Assembly (NCBI RefSeq): GCF_017873815.1
Contig: NZ_JAGGKQ010000011.1
Coordinates: forward strand, 1-64,000
Length of the DNA stretch: 64,000 bases
Source: Halorubrum alkaliphilum
Lineage (GTDB): Archaea; Halobacteriota; Halobacteria; Halobacteriales; Haloferacaceae
Direction: 5' to 3'
Shown piece after piece: positions 51,378-63,308 of the stretch. The notes under the pieces were generated by a model, which searched no databases, was not told the origin of the DNA, and worked only from the letters and a program-made list of their open reading frames with translations. A program made the position numbers and the translations under genes. The first letter of the stretch is position 1. Each line of letters opens with the position of its first letter.

Positions 51378-53066
51378 ATGTCGGGGGACACACGAACGGG
51401 CGCGATGGAGGAGCGCATCGACGCGTTCCGACAGCGCCTCGAACGGACGTGGGAGATGCTTCAGGGCTCCGATCTCGAGGTCCGTCCCTTCCGCCCGGGT
51501 GAGGACGGCCCGCTTGCGTCCTTTTCGATTCCCCCCGAGGAACGCGAGATCGACCGGTACTGGGTGAACGCCCCGTACGCCTACGTCGTGATCACCTACC
51601 ACGATCCGGAGAGCGCACACCGGTACTACACCGTCGAACCGGATCTCGACGGGTTCGAGCGATCGCTGCTGGACCGCGTCGCCGACGACATCCGCGATCC
51701 GCTGCTCTACCGGGAGGGAACCGGCCACACCGACGAGGCAACCCTCCGAGCCGAGTTGGAGTCGCTGCTTGAGGGGTACGGCGTCGACGTCGGGATGGGT
51801 ACGTTCCACGCGCTCGCGTACTACCTCTACCGCGATTTCCGCGGGTTCGGGAAGGTCGATCCGCTCCTCAACGATCGCCACATCGAGGATGTCTCCTGTG
51901 ACGGCTACGATCTCCCGATCTTCGTCTATCACGACGAGTACACGGACGTCCGGACGAACGTCTCTTTCGCGAAGGAGGAGCTCGACAACTACGTTATCCG
52001 ACTCGCTCAGCAGTCCGGCAGACATATCTCGGTCGGCGATCCGATGGTCGAGACGACGCTCGCCGACGGCTCCCGGGCCGAACTCGCGCTCGGCGAGGAG
52101 GTGACCCCGCGTGGCTCGGCGTTCACCATCCGGCAGTACGCCGAGGAGCCGTTCACGCCGATCGACCTGATCGAGTACGGCACCTTCTCGGTCGAACAGA
52201 TGGCGTACTTCTGGCTCTGTATCGAGCACAACAAGAGCCTCATCTTCGCGGGCGGCACCGCCTCCGGGAAGACTACCTCGATGAACGCCGTTTCGATGTT
52301 CATCCCGCCGCGTGCGAAGGTGCTCTCCATCGAGGACACCCGTGAGCTCTCCTTGTACCACGACAACTGGCTCTCCTCGGTCACCCGCGAGCGACGCTAC
52401 GAGGGGACCGATATCGACATGTACGACCTGTTGCGTTCCGCGCTACGACACCGACCCGAGTACATCATCGTCGGCGAGGTGCGCGGTGAGGAGGCCATCA
52501 CGCTGTTTCAGGCGATGAACACGGGACACACCACGTTCTCGACGATGCACGCCGACTCGATTGAGACCGTGATCAACCGGTTGGAGAACGAGCCGATCAA
52601 CGTCCCGCGCGCGATGGTCCAGTCGCTGGACATGCTCTCCGTCCAGACCCTGACTCGGTCGAACGACGAGCGAGTTCGCCGTGCGAAAACGATCGGCGAG
52701 ATCGGCGGGATCGACCAGCGGACCGGCGAACTCGACTACTCCTCGGCGTTCGAGTGGCGTGCCGACAAGGACGAGTTTCGCCGGAACGACTCGATGCTGT
52801 TGGAGGAGATCGCCGACGATCGGGGCTGGTCGCGGTCGGAACTCCTCCGAGAGGTTCGCCGCCGGGAGCGGTTCCTCGAGTTATGTCGCCGGCTCGGCGT
52901 GGCCGACTACCGCCGGTTCACGGCCCTCGTCAACGAGTACTACGCCGACCCCGGACGCGTGATGGATCGACTCAAGACGCGTGCTGAGGGCGACGAGAGC
53001 GGCGAAATAGACGTGACCGACGAGAGCGACGATATCGACGTGAGCGGCGAGAGCGACGCGGAATGA
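51378..53066 (+). CDS. pilB: Type IV pilus/archaellum-type secretion ATPase (PilB family)
   Basis: 562 residues. Type II/IV secretion ATPase motifs: Walker A FAGGTASGKTTSMNA (near 290-302), Asp box LSIEDTRELSLYHDNWLSS, Walker B YIIVGEVRGEEA and the His box TTFSTMHADSIETVINRLE. It would power pilus subunit assembly through the membrane protein encoded next. The ATG at 51378 is used; a TATA-like GTATTTAAG is about 35 bases upstream. The C-terminal 80 residues (ERFLELCRRLGVADYRRFTA) are typical of haloarchaeal members. The stop overlaps the pilC start. Confidence 0.92.
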   Translation: MSGDTRTGAMEERIDAFRQRLERTWEMLQGSDLEVRPFRPGEDGPLASFSIPPEEREIDRYWVNAPYAYVVITYHDPESAHRYYTVEPDLDGFERSLLDRVADDIRDPLLYREGTGHTDEATLRAELESLLEGYGVDVGMGTFHALAYYLYRDFRGFGKVDPLLNDRHIEDVSCDGYDLPIFVYHDEYTDVRTNVSFAKEELDNYVIRLAQQSGRHISVGDPMVETTLADGSRAELALGEEVTPRGSAFTIRQYAEEPFTPIDLIEYGTFSVEQMAYFWLCIEHNKSLIFAGGTASGKTTSMNAVSMFIPPRAKVLSIEDTRELSLYHDNWLSSVTRERRYEGTDIDMYDLLRSALRHRPEYIIVGEVRGEEAITLFQAMNTGHTTFSTMHADSIETVINRLENEPINVPRAMVQSLDMLSVQTLTRSNDERVRRAKTIGEIGGIDQRTGELDYSSAFEWRADKDEFRRNDSMLLEEIADDRGWSRSELLREVRRRERFLELCRRLGVADYRRFTALVNEYYADPGRVMDRLKTRAEGDESGEIDVTDESDDIDVSGESDAE

Positions 53067-55141
53067 TCGTCTTCGTTCCGCTCGTCGTCGCCGTCGCGGC
53101 CTGTGTGGCGCTGGCCCTGCCACGGGTCTCTACGCGCGCGGATCTTCTCGCTACGCGGGTCGCGCTCTCGTTTTTCGGCGAGTACGTCGCCGAACACGGC
53201 CGGAGACAGCGAGAGCGTGATCTCCTCCGTGCCGCACACGTCGGGGGGACCCATCGGGTGTACGCCGCACGAACCATCCTGTACTCGGCCGTGTTCGGCG
53301 TCGCGGGCAGCGTCATTGGCGTGTACCTCGCCGGCGGGATCCTGACGGCGCTGGACGTGGGCGAAGCGGCCCTCGTCGACGCTCTCCCCGGGTCCCTCTC
53401 GTTTCTGGCCGCGGTCGCCCGACTGACCGAGGTAGGGCTACTCGAACTGTTCGTGCTGCTTCTCATCTCCTCAGCCACCGTCGGGTCAGCACTCGCCGTC
53501 GGAACGTACTACGGGCGCTGGGCGGTGCTGGGACAGCGGGCGACCGCGCGAGCGGCGGAGATAGACGCGACGCTCCCCCGGACGGTCGCGTTCGTGTACG
53601 CGCTCTCGCGGTCGGGGATGGCGTTCCCGCGCGTAATGGACACGCTCGCCGAGAACGAGGCAGTGTACGGCGAGGCCGCGACCGAGCTGTCCGTCGCCGT
53701 TCGGGAGATGAACGCCTTCGGTACCGACGTGTTGACCGCGCTCCAACACACCGCACGGCGGACCCCGAGCGAGGATCTCTCGGAGTTCGCCGAGAACCTC
53801 GCGTCGGTGCTCGGTACCGGACAGTCGCTGTCGACCTTCCTCGAGGGACAGTACGAGCGCTATCAGGAGGAGGCGGAGGCGAAACAGCAGCGGTACCTCG
53901 AACTGCTCTCGACGTTCGCCGAGGCGTACGTGACGACGCTTGTGGCCGGCCCGCTCTTCTTCATCACCATTCTCGTCGTGATCGGCCTCGTCCTGGACGA
54001 CACCCTCCCGCTGTTGCGCGTCGTGGTCTATCTCGGCGTGCCACTCGCGACGTTCGGGTTCGTCGTCTATGTCGACAGCATTACCCAAGGGATCGGAGGT
54101 ACGGAGAGCGTCACACGCTCGGACCCGCCGGACTCGACCGGCGAGACACAGCTCCCGGACGGGGGGTCCGTCGCCGACCGGTGGGCGGCGAGTCGGGAAC
54201 GGCTCGACGCCTACGACCGGCTCGAAACCGTCCGCGAGTGGGTCGAGTCGCCGGTCGAGAAGGTCGTCGACTCCCCACGATCCGTGTTCGCCGTCGCCGT
54301 GCCGCTCGGGGTCGTTGGGACGGTCGTGGCCGTCCATCCGATCACGTGGGGGGCCCCGACCGCGGTCGCCGCGCAGGTCGAGACGGCCGTCGTCACCGCA
54401 AGCGCGCTCGTCCTCACCGCCTACGCGCTCGTCTACGAGGTCAAGAAGCGGCGGATCCGACGGATCGAGTCCGCGATTCCGGACTTCCTCGACCGGCTCG
54501 CCAGCGTCAACGAGGCCGGTACCTCCGTCGTCTCCAGCCTCCGTCGGGTCGCCGGGTCGGACCTGGAGGCGCTGACCGCGGACGTGCGTCGCGTCCGGGT
54601 GGACATGGACTGGGGTGCCGACGCCACGTCGGCGCTCCATCGTCTGGACGGTCGAGTGGCGTCGCCGATGACATCGAGAGCGGTCGTGTTGGTCACGAAC
54701 GCGATGCACGCGAGCGGCGACATCGCGCCCGTGTTACGGATCGCCGCCGACGAGGCGCGGGCGACGTGGGCACTCCGCCGGGAGCGTCGACAGGTAATGT
54801 TGACGTACCTGATCGTTATCTACGTCTCCTTTCTGGTGTTTCTCGGCGTCATCGCCGCCCTCTCCGTCTCCTTCATCCCCGCGATCGAGGAGGCCACTGC
54901 CGGGGCCGGGGGGACGTCGACCGAAGTCGGCGGCGGACTCGGCGGGATCGCCGGCGGATTGGGCGAGATCGACACGTTCGCCTACGAGCAGGTGTTCTTC
55001 CACGCGGCGGCTATACAGGCGCTGTGTTCCGGGATCGTCGCCGGCCAGCTCGGCGAGGGATCGGTCGCCGACGGCGCGAAACACGCCGCTATCCTGTTGA
55101 TCCTCACGCTCGTCGCCTTCGCGGTCATGGGCTCGGTATAA
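53063..55141 (+). CDS. pilC: Type IV pilus assembly membrane protein (PilC/TadC type)
   Basis: 692 residues with two T2SF domains. The first (about 150-320) contains ATLPRTVAFVYALSRSGMAF and the helices after the DLSEFAENLASVLGTGQSLS segment; the second (about 460-690) contains AIPDFLDRLASVNEAGTSVV. About nine helices are predicted. It forms the inner-membrane platform with the PilB ATPase. No pilin or prepilin-peptidase gene is seen nearby. Confidence 0.9.
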   Translation: MIVFVPLVVAVAACVALALPRVSTRADLLATRVALSFFGEYVAEHGRRQRERDLLRAAHVGGTHRVYAARTILYSAVFGVAGSVIGVYLAGGILTALDVGEAALVDALPGSLSFLAAVARLTEVGLLELFVLLLISSATVGSALAVGTYYGRWAVLGQRATARAAEIDATLPRTVAFVYALSRSGMAFPRVMDTLAENEAVYGEAATELSVAVREMNAFGTDVLTALQHTARRTPSEDLSEFAENLASVLGTGQSLSTFLEGQYERYQEEAEAKQQRYLELLSTFAEAYVTTLVAGPLFFITILVVIGLVLDDTLPLLRVVVYLGVPLATFGFVVYVDSITQGIGGTESVTRSDPPDSTGETQLPDGGSVADRWAASRERLDAYDRLETVREWVESPVEKVVDSPRSVFAVAVPLGVVGTVVAVHPITWGAPTAVAAQVETAVVTASALVLTAYALVYEVKKRRIRRIESAIPDFLDRLASVNEAGTSVVSSLRRVAGSDLEALTADVRRVRVDMDWGADATSALHRLDGRVASPMTSRAVVLVTNAMHASGDIAPVLRIAADEARATWALRRERRQVMLTYLIVIYVSFLVFLGVIAALSVSFIPAIEEATAGAGGTSTEVGGGLGGIAGGLGEIDTFAYEQVFFHAAAIQALCSGIVAGQLGEGSVADGAKHAAILLILTLVAFAVMGSV

Positions 55142-55167
55142 GTGTCGTCGCGATTGAGGCCCCGTAC

Positions 55168-55800
55168 ATGGATCTCCAGTCGACGTACGACCGGATCGCC
55201 GCACATTTTTCCGAAACTCGGGCGTACGCGTGGCCGGAGGTCGAGTCCTTCCTCGCGGACCGCGAGGGGGAGCGCGCTATCGACATCGGCTGCGGAAACG
55301 GTCGGCACACGGAGCTACTGGCCGAGCACGCGTCGCGGGTGGTCGGCCTCGACCTCAGCCGGGCGCTCCTCGACGAGGCGGCGTCGCGAGCGCGGGAGCG
55401 GGGGTTCGGGGAGGCGGCAACGTTCGTCCACGGGGACGCGGCCGCGTTGCCGGTTCGAACCGGGACGATGGATCTCGTCGTGTACGTCGCGACGCTCCAC
55501 CACCTCTCGTCGCGGGCGGCGCGGGTCGAGAGCCTGAACGAGTTGGCGCGGGTCATGCGGCCGGGCGGGGTCGGGCTGGTGAGCGCGTGGAGCACCGCCC
55601 ACGACCGATTCGACCGGACGGAGGGGTTCGACACCACCATCGACTGGACGCTGCCGGGCGGGGAGACGGTACCGCGATACTATCACGTCTACGCGCCCGA
55701 GGAGTTCGAAGCGGATCTCGCCGAAAGCGACCTCGCGGTCGTCGACGCCGAGGTCTCCAGCGGGAACTGTTATGCCGTGGTCCGGAGCGACCAAAGGTAA
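55168..55800 (+). CDS. Class I SAM-dependent methyltransferase, Trm9-like
   Basis: 210 residues. MDLQSTYDRIAAHFSETRAY is followed by motif I AIDIGCGNGRHTELLAEHA, motif II VVGLDLSRALLDEA, the LVVYVATLHHLSS segment and RVMRPGGVGLVSAWS. The order and the SETR/W-P-x-V-x-x-F start resemble tRNA wobble-uridine methyltransferases (Trm9/ABH8). The ATG at 55168 follows the pilC stop by 26 bases, so it may be read from the same transcript, though a functional link is not evident. Confidence 0.85.
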   Translation: MDLQSTYDRIAAHFSETRAYAWPEVESFLADREGERAIDIGCGNGRHTELLAEHASRVVGLDLSRALLDEAASRARERGFGEAATFVHGDAAALPVRTGTMDLVVYVATLHHLSSRAARVESLNELARVMRPGGVGLVSAWSTAHDRFDRTEGFDTTIDWTLPGGETVPRYYHVYAPEEFEADLAESDLAVVDAEVSSGNCYAVVRSDQR

Positions 55801-55828
55801 CGGAGGGTAGTGGTCCGTCTGCTCCACC

Positions 55829-55966
55829 GTTCGACCGTTTCGCCACCGACGGTTCGACCGTTTCGCCACTGACGGTTCGACCGTTTCGCCACCGATAGTT
55901 CGACCGTTTCGCCACCGACGGTTCGACCGTTTCGCCACCGACGGTTCGACCGTTTCGCCACCGGCC
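55829..55966. repeat. 23-bp minisatellite, six copies
   Basis: Units starting GTTCGACCGTTTCGCCAC begin at 55829, 55852, 55875, 55898, 55921 and 55944, exactly 23 bp apart and with only a few substitutions. The period is not a multiple of three, so it is not protein-coding. There are no spacers, so it is not a CRISPR. It lies in the 306-bp gap between the methyltransferase and chemoreceptor genes, upstream of the chemoreceptor promoter. Confidence 0.95.
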
Positions 55967-56106
55967 GTTCACCCACGGACCGTCCTTTCGCCGGTCGTGT
56001 CCAGGTCGCTCGCGGCTCCGCGTTCCGACCGACGAGAGGAACCTAGTTCTCATGTATGATACTCCTGGGGAAGGATTAAATACCACGTCTCAGCCTCAAA
56101 GAAACG

Positions 56107-58593
<2,487 letters not shown>

Positions 58594-58669
58594 CCCCGTC
58601 ATCGGAACACGGAACGTTTATGAAAACCGTTCGACCTACATATAATCGCGTCACGCGACGCGACAGTTC

Positions 58670-58740
58670 GCGCCGGTGGTCTAGTGGTAGGACCTGAGCC
58701 TTCCAAGCTCATGGCCCGGGTTCAAATCCCGGCCGGCGCA
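58670..58740 (+). tRNA. tRNA-Gly (anticodon UCC)
   Basis: A 71-nt tRNA with acceptor stem GCGCCGG/CCGGCGC, discriminator A, D-arm GTCTAGTGGTAGGAC, anticodon stem CTGAGC/GCTCAT-type with loop CTTCCAA (anticodon TCC), and T-arm CCGGGTTCAAATCCCGG. No intron, no encoded CCA. A TATA box ACATATAAT lies at 58638-58646, about 25-30 bases upstream. Confidence 0.95.
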
Positions 58741-58997
58741 TCTTCCCGCAGCTACGAACGAGGAGCGACAGCGACGAGTGAGTCGTTCGGGAAGATGCGC
58801 CGAGGGATTTGAATCCTACCAGTCGCGCACAGCGAGCGAAGCGAGCGAGCACGTCTGGTTCCGGTTCAAATCCCGGGCGGCGCACGACCGAAGGGAGTGC
58901 GCCGCCCGTACCCTCGCTCGTTCACTCCGTTCACTCGCGAGGGTCCCGGCCGGCGCAATTCTCGAACGAAGTAAAGAAAATCGCTGAGGGATTTGAA
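58741..58997. repeat. Array of tRNA-Gly 3'-end copies, direct and inverted
   Basis: Downstream of tRNA-Gly are: an inverted copy of its end and trailer, CGGGAAGATGCGCC (58789-58802), joined to GGGATTTGAA (58804-58813, inverted T-loop); a near copy of the 3' end, GGTTCAAATCCCGGGCGGCG (58863-58882), whose own inverse GTGCGCCGCCC follows; an exact direct copy TCCCGGCCGGCGCA (58944-58957); and a final inverted GGGATTTGAA (58988-58997). The pattern resembles nested attachment sites left by integrating elements. No reading frame here looks genuine. Confidence 0.7.
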
Positions 58998-59152
58998 TAG
59001 GCTCTTGGCCAACCTGTCGAAAAAAGTAATCTATATATGATATGTCCTGCTACTGACTGCTGAATATAGAGGGTGTATGCAGCACGACGCCTCTGTTTGT
59101 TCCGCACCAAAATTGGTGAATAACCTACTCGATACACGTGCTAACTCATCAC

Positions 59153-59413
59153 TTACCGTGACCTTGTCTGGTTCTTTTCATCCCAATCCGGTAGCCATCC
59201 CGTGTTTGCGGTAACAAACAAAATCCCATAAATAAAGAGAGGTATGAGGATTCCGGCAGAGATGAGGAAAGCAAAGTCAAACTCACCCGGATTGTCAAAG
59301 AAGACGCCAGTATATTGAAGAACAGCAAAGATCAGTAACGCGACCAACGTCGATTTGCCGTATTCACTAAACGAGGGACTCGGAAATTCCATACGGAAAA
59401 TAGAAGCTTTCAT
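59153..59413 (-). CDS. Small two-helix membrane protein in AT-rich islet (86 aa)
   Basis: MKASIFRMEFPSPSFSEYGK is followed by two hydrophobic helices (about 21-38, TLVALLIFAVLQYTGVFF, and 46-68, FAFLISAGILIPLFIYGILFV) and a charged end (DWDEKNQTRSR). The gene and its flanks (about 58960-59560) are far richer in AT than neighbouring DNA, and the product is less acidic. It sits just beyond the array of tRNA-Gly 3'-end copies, so it is probably the last piece of an integrated element. The function is unknown. Confidence 0.6.
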   Translation of the reverse strand: MKASIFRMEFPSPSFSEYGKSTLVALLIFAVLQYTGVFFDNPGEFDFAFLISAGILIPLFIYGILFVTANTGWLPDWDEKNQTRSR

Positions 59414-59597
59414 TGTATAAGTTAATTCCCGTCAGAACCGGCCCGAATCTCGTACGACATTTGCGCCCTGTATTCATCACGGGTTTATATCAATTTCCAG
59501 ATGATAATGTTTCACTGAGTTCGGGAAGAGATATTAAACAAAACGAGTGGCTGCCGCTCACGGTTACTTAAAAAGAGAAACGCTCCGCATCCCCGCC

Positions 59598-59762
59598 TCA
59601 CCCGAACCGAGTCACCGCGGGCGATACCCGCGTGGCGGCGATCGGTTCGTCGTCCGGAGCCGGATCCACGTCGGCGGTCGACCGGTACACTCGATCGGCG
59701 TGCTCTACGGGCGGCACGCGAGTACTGGTGTGGATCGGTTCGGCGTCGTCGTCAGCGGTCAT
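59598..59762 (-). CDS. Possible small acidic protein (54 aa)
   Basis: The ATG at 59762 opens MTADDDAEPIHTSTRVPPVE, ending VSPAVTRFG. The composition is acidic and Pro/Thr-rich, in haloarchaeal style, and a TATA-like TTTTATTC lies about 30-40 bases upstream on the minus strand. No domain or homologue is recognised, so it remains a candidate. Confidence 0.35.
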   Translation of the reverse strand: MTADDDAEPIHTSTRVPPVEHADRVYRSTADVDPAPDDEPIAATRVSPAVTRFG

Positions 59763-59986
59763 GGTTCGTGTCATCACGCGTCATGCGGGGCGCTAGAATA
59801 AAAGTACTCGGATCGTAGTAACTAATATAATATAACGTGTTCAGCCCCGTTCAAGGCCGTTAAGCCGGCTCGGTGGGGGCACGGTCGATCCGTCGTCTCC
59901 CAAGATCGGACCGTCATCTCGGAACGATTGTTCGAGGGAACGCCGTCGTCGTCGACTCAAAAGGCAGAGGCCCGACACCGGCCAGC

Positions 59987-61678
59987 CTACCGGCTCCGGT
60001 CCGGGATCGTCACCGTGACGATGTTGCCGTCGTCGTACTCGAACCCGATATCGCCATCGAGTCGTCGCAGACACCAGTAGACGATCCAGAGCCCGATCCC
60101 CTGCCCGTGGTCGAGCGACGTCTCCTCGGCCGCTCGGAGCGCATCGAGCTCCATCTCCGGGATCTGCTCGTTCCGGTCCCGGATCCGAAACGCGACCTTT
60201 CCGTCGGCCTCCGGCGGGACGAACGCGCTCACGTCGACCGTCGGCCCCGGCTCCGCCGAGTGGACGATCGCGTTCTCGACGAGGTTCGCGAGGAGCATCG
60301 AGAGCAGCTTCGTATCGACCCGGATCCGGAGGTCGGGCGGCGTCACCGTCCGGTTGATGGCTGCTTCCGGGTCCACATCGGCAACGCGCTCCTCGACGTC
60401 GTCCAACAGTTCGGACACGGAAACCTCATCGGGGTGGACCGCCCGCTCCTGAACCTGCTCGAACTCCCGCGCCTTCTCCGCGATCGAGAGCAACCGATCG
60501 CTCGCGTCCGCGATCGTTCCCGCCTGCGTCGCGTGCTTCGGGTCGGTCGCGACGCCCTTCAGCAGCTCCGCGTAGCCGGAGATGACCGTCGTCTCGTTCC
60601 GGAGGTTGTGCCTGAGAACCCGGTTGAACACCATCAGCTGCTGTTCGCGCCGCCGCTCCTCGGTCACGTCGTACAACACGAGCATGCTTCCGACCCCGTT
60701 CCCGCTCGGATCGGTCAGGGGCGTGTGCGACACGCCGAACGTCCGGCTTCCCGCCGCCCCGCCGGAGAGCTCGCCGGACTCGCGAAGCGTTGCGAGGTCG
60801 GCTTCCAGCGCCGCCGCGAGCGGCACGGGCAGCCCCGCCGAGAGGGCGTCGCCGAACAGCTCCTCGGCCCGGTCGTTGGTTCGTACGATCTGCTCCTCGG
60901 CGTCGACGACGAGCACGGGATCGGACAACGAGTCCAGTCCGCTCCGTTCGGCCATTCGCTGTGTCGCCGGGTTCGTGTCGAACATGTGGGTCCCGACGAA
61001 CGCGTACGCGTCGAGCGCGACGTGGACCAGCATGAGCGGTGCGGTGAGATGGAGCTGCGGGACCGGGCCAACCTCGAACAGCCACAGGAGGACGCCGACC
61101 GTCGGCGGCGCGGTGCTCAGGATGACGGCGGTCGTCTCCCGGCGATATAAGGGCACGTAGCTCAGGATCGCGCCAATGAGGAGGAGCGATCCGACGCCGG
61201 CGGTCCCGATCGAAAAGAGGAGCGCGAAGATCCCCCACGGCTGGACCGCGTACGTGGCCGTCGCCAGTCCGAACGCGGGATCGACACGGAACCCGGTCCA
61301 CACGAGTTCGTGTATCGAGTTCGTCGCCGCCAGCCCGGCCGTCAGGAGGGGTACGGCAGCGACGATCCCGAAGAACGGGGTCCGGATCAGGTCCCCGCGA
61401 CCGGTGTAATCGAGGCCGAACGCGAGGAAGAACGGGCCCATGAAACAGACGCCGAGAAAGGAAACGACCGCGAACGCCAAACGCAACGCGGGCTCGAAGA
61501 CGAGCAACGAGGCTCCGTACGAGAAACAGAAGACCGCGACCGACGCCATGTTACCCATGAACCACGCCGCGCCGGACCGGTGTCGCTGACGAGACAGATA
61601 CCACAACAGGGCGGTCGCACCGATCCCGGCCGCGACGGAGGCGGCGATGAACCCGATACCGAAGGGGGTCGGCGTCAT
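59987..61678 (-). CDS. Sensor histidine kinase with N-terminal 7TM domain and PAS
   Basis: 563 residues. Seven hydrophobic segments fill residues 5-228 (7TM histidine-kinase N-terminal domain). A PAS-like domain (about 245-340: DSLSDPVLVVDAEEQIVRTN) follows, then the phosphoacceptor H357 in VLRHNLRNE, and a HATPase with N box LLANLVENAIVHS and G box DHGQGIGLWIV. It would sense a membrane or intracellular signal and phosphorylate an unidentified partner. No response regulator is adjacent. Confidence 0.9.
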   Translation of the reverse strand: MTPTPFGIGFIAASVAAGIGATALLWYLSRQRHRSGAAWFMGNMASVAVFCFSYGASLLVFEPALRLAFAVVSFLGVCFMGPFFLAFGLDYTGRGDLIRTPFFGIVAAVPLLTAGLAATNSIHELVWTGFRVDPAFGLATATYAVQPWGIFALLFSIGTAGVGSLLLIGAILSYVPLYRRETTAVILSTAPPTVGVLLWLFEVGPVPQLHLTAPLMLVHVALDAYAFVGTHMFDTNPATQRMAERSGLDSLSDPVLVVDAEEQIVRTNDRAEELFGDALSAGLPVPLAAALEADLATLRESGELSGGAAGSRTFGVSHTPLTDPSGNGVGSMLVLYDVTEERRREQQLMVFNRVLRHNLRNETTVISGYAELLKGVATDPKHATQAGTIADASDRLLSIAEKAREFEQVQERAVHPDEVSVSELLDDVEERVADVDPEAAINRTVTPPDLRIRVDTKLLSMLLANLVENAIVHSAEPGPTVDVSAFVPPEADGKVAFRIRDRNEQIPEMELDALRAAEETSLDHGQGIGLWIVYWCLRRLDGDIGFEYDDGNIVTVTIPDRSR

Positions 61679-61919
61679 CGTCGCGCCGGCGGATGACGAT
61701 CGTGAACGGTCATATGTCGTGTGGTAATCGTCGCGGAGCCGAGCGGCGGACCGGTTCGCGTCCGACCGCGGAGGTCACGCGTCGTATAATGATCACGAAC
61801 GATATGAGTAGTCGTCACCCGGCAACGTTTGTCGCGTCTCGGGCGGGCTCTCCGAGCGTCGACTCACGACTGGAAGACGGAACCGCCCGACGAACCACGG
61901 GAGGGGGTGGGCGTCGGGT

Positions 61920-63308
61920 TCAGTCGTCTGCGGCCGCCGTTCCCTCGACGGCGGTTTTCTCCGAGAAGAAACCGTGGGTGTTCGCCACCTCCGAGATCTT
62001 CGGCTGGAACACCCACGCCGTGAGCGCGATGATCGGGATCATCGACGCGCCGACGATCGCGTAGCCGACGTGGAGGTTCGGCAGGAACGCGGCGGAAAAC
62101 GCCAGCGGGTACACGACGCCACCGACCGTCCCGACGCCGCCGACGATCCCCGCGACGGATCCCGAGTTGTCCGGGAACATTGCCGGTACCTGCGCGAAGA
62201 TAGCTCCCTCGGAGAACGCACAGCCCATGCCAACGAAGAAGCCAGCGACGACGGCGACGTAGATGTTCCCCGTGAGTCCGGCCGCGGTCATCCCGAACAT
62301 CGACAGCATGACGAACACGAGCGTCGCGAACGTCCACTGGTTCCGGTACTCGCCCTCGAAGCTCGGAAGGCGGCCGAGGTACCTCCCCTCGAAGCTCGGC
62401 AGGAGGTTCCGCTCCTTGCGAGCGACCACGTCGCTGACGTACCCGCCGATCGGGCGGAGCAGCCCGGCGGCGATCGAGAACGTCGCCGCGAACGTCGCCG
62501 CGATGACGATGTCGCCCTGACCGAACGCCTCGCGGTAGTAGGTCCCGAGCCAGCCGTTCATCGCCAGCTCCAGTCCGAACGTCATGATGTACGCGACCGC
62601 GAGCACGACCGCGCCGTACCGCGTGGCGATGAACTTCCACTGCTCCCAGCTGATCCCCGCCTTCGTCGCCTCGCGCTTGGCCTCGGACTTCGCCGCGCCA
62701 CACAGGACGTAATAGGCGATCCCGAGCAGCACCGCGAGCACGCCAGTATAAAAGAACGCCGCGCGCCAGTTCGAGGACGTGGCCAGGAATCCCGGCCCGA
62801 AGATCGGGTCGACGTACCCCTCGCCGAATATTCGTGGCAGGGTGAAGTACGCGCCGAGGCCCGCGCCGGCGTTGCCGATTCCGGCGAAGATACCCTCCGC
62901 CGTGCCGAGGTTCTCCTCCTCGAACCACTCGGCGACGTGCTGGATCCCGATGACGAAGGTGATCCCCGCGAGCGACGCGATGATTCGGGAGGCGGTGAAC
63001 ACCTCGTAGGTCGTCGCGAAGGCGCTGAGTATCGCGAACGTGCCGACGACTATCAGGGTCGCGCTTCCGGTGACGTCCGCGCCGAACTTGTCCGTCAGCG
63101 GCCCGATGACGATCCGGCCGAGCGGGACGGCAACGATCGCCGCGCTCGCGACGATCCCCAACTGTGGGACGGAGAGCCCGAACTCGTCGGCGATCCCGCC
63201 AGTGAACGGCGCGAAGGAGAACCAGATCACGAACCCGAGGTTGAACATCGCGGTCGCGAGGATCAGGTTCCGGTACTTTCCGTACAGGAGATCCGTGAAC
63301 TTCACCAC
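61920..63308 (-). CDS. narK: NarK-type nitrate/nitrite transporter
   Basis: 462 residues, twelve predicted helices, MFS fold. The start MVKFTDLLYGKYRNLILATA and the glycine-rich nitrate-signature regions (GIFAGIGNAGAGLGAYFTLP, and GSVAGIVGGVGTVGGVVYPL) fit the NNP family. A cytoplasmic loop contains two related stretches, LLPSFEGRYLGRLPSFEGEY. Downstream of the nitrate reductase gene at the right edge, in the same direction, so it probably supplies nitrate for assimilation. The 241-bp gap to the histidine kinase gene holds nothing recognisable. Confidence 0.9.
   Translation of the reverse strand: MVKFTDLLYGKYRNLILATAMFNLGFVIWFSFAPFTGGIADEFGLSVPQLGIVASAAIVAVPLGRIVIGPLTDKFGADVTGSATLIVVGTFAILSAFATTYEVFTASRIIASLAGITFVIGIQHVAEWFEEENLGTAEGIFAGIGNAGAGLGAYFTLPRIFGEGYVDPIFGPGFLATSSNWRAAFFYTGVLAVLLGIAYYVLCGAAKSEAKREATKAGISWEQWKFIATRYGAVVLAVAYIMTFGLELAMNGWLGTYYREAFGQGDIVIAATFAATFSIAAGLLRPIGGYVSDVVARKERNLLPSFEGRYLGRLPSFEGEYRNQWTFATLVFVMLSMFGMTAAGLTGNIYVAVVAGFFVGMGCAFSEGAIFAQVPAMFPDNSGSVAGIVGGVGTVGGVVYPLAFSAAFLPNLHVGYAIVGASMIPIIALTAWVFQPKISEVANTHGFFSEKTAVEGTAAADD

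Noticed and set aside
55829-55966. CRISPR array
   Set aside because: Repeats are directly contiguous at 23 bp with no unique spacers, and no cas genes are present.
58809-59000. Short plus-strand frame over the tRNA-Gly 3'-end copies
   Set aside because: It translates the tRNA-derived repeats and has no independent support.
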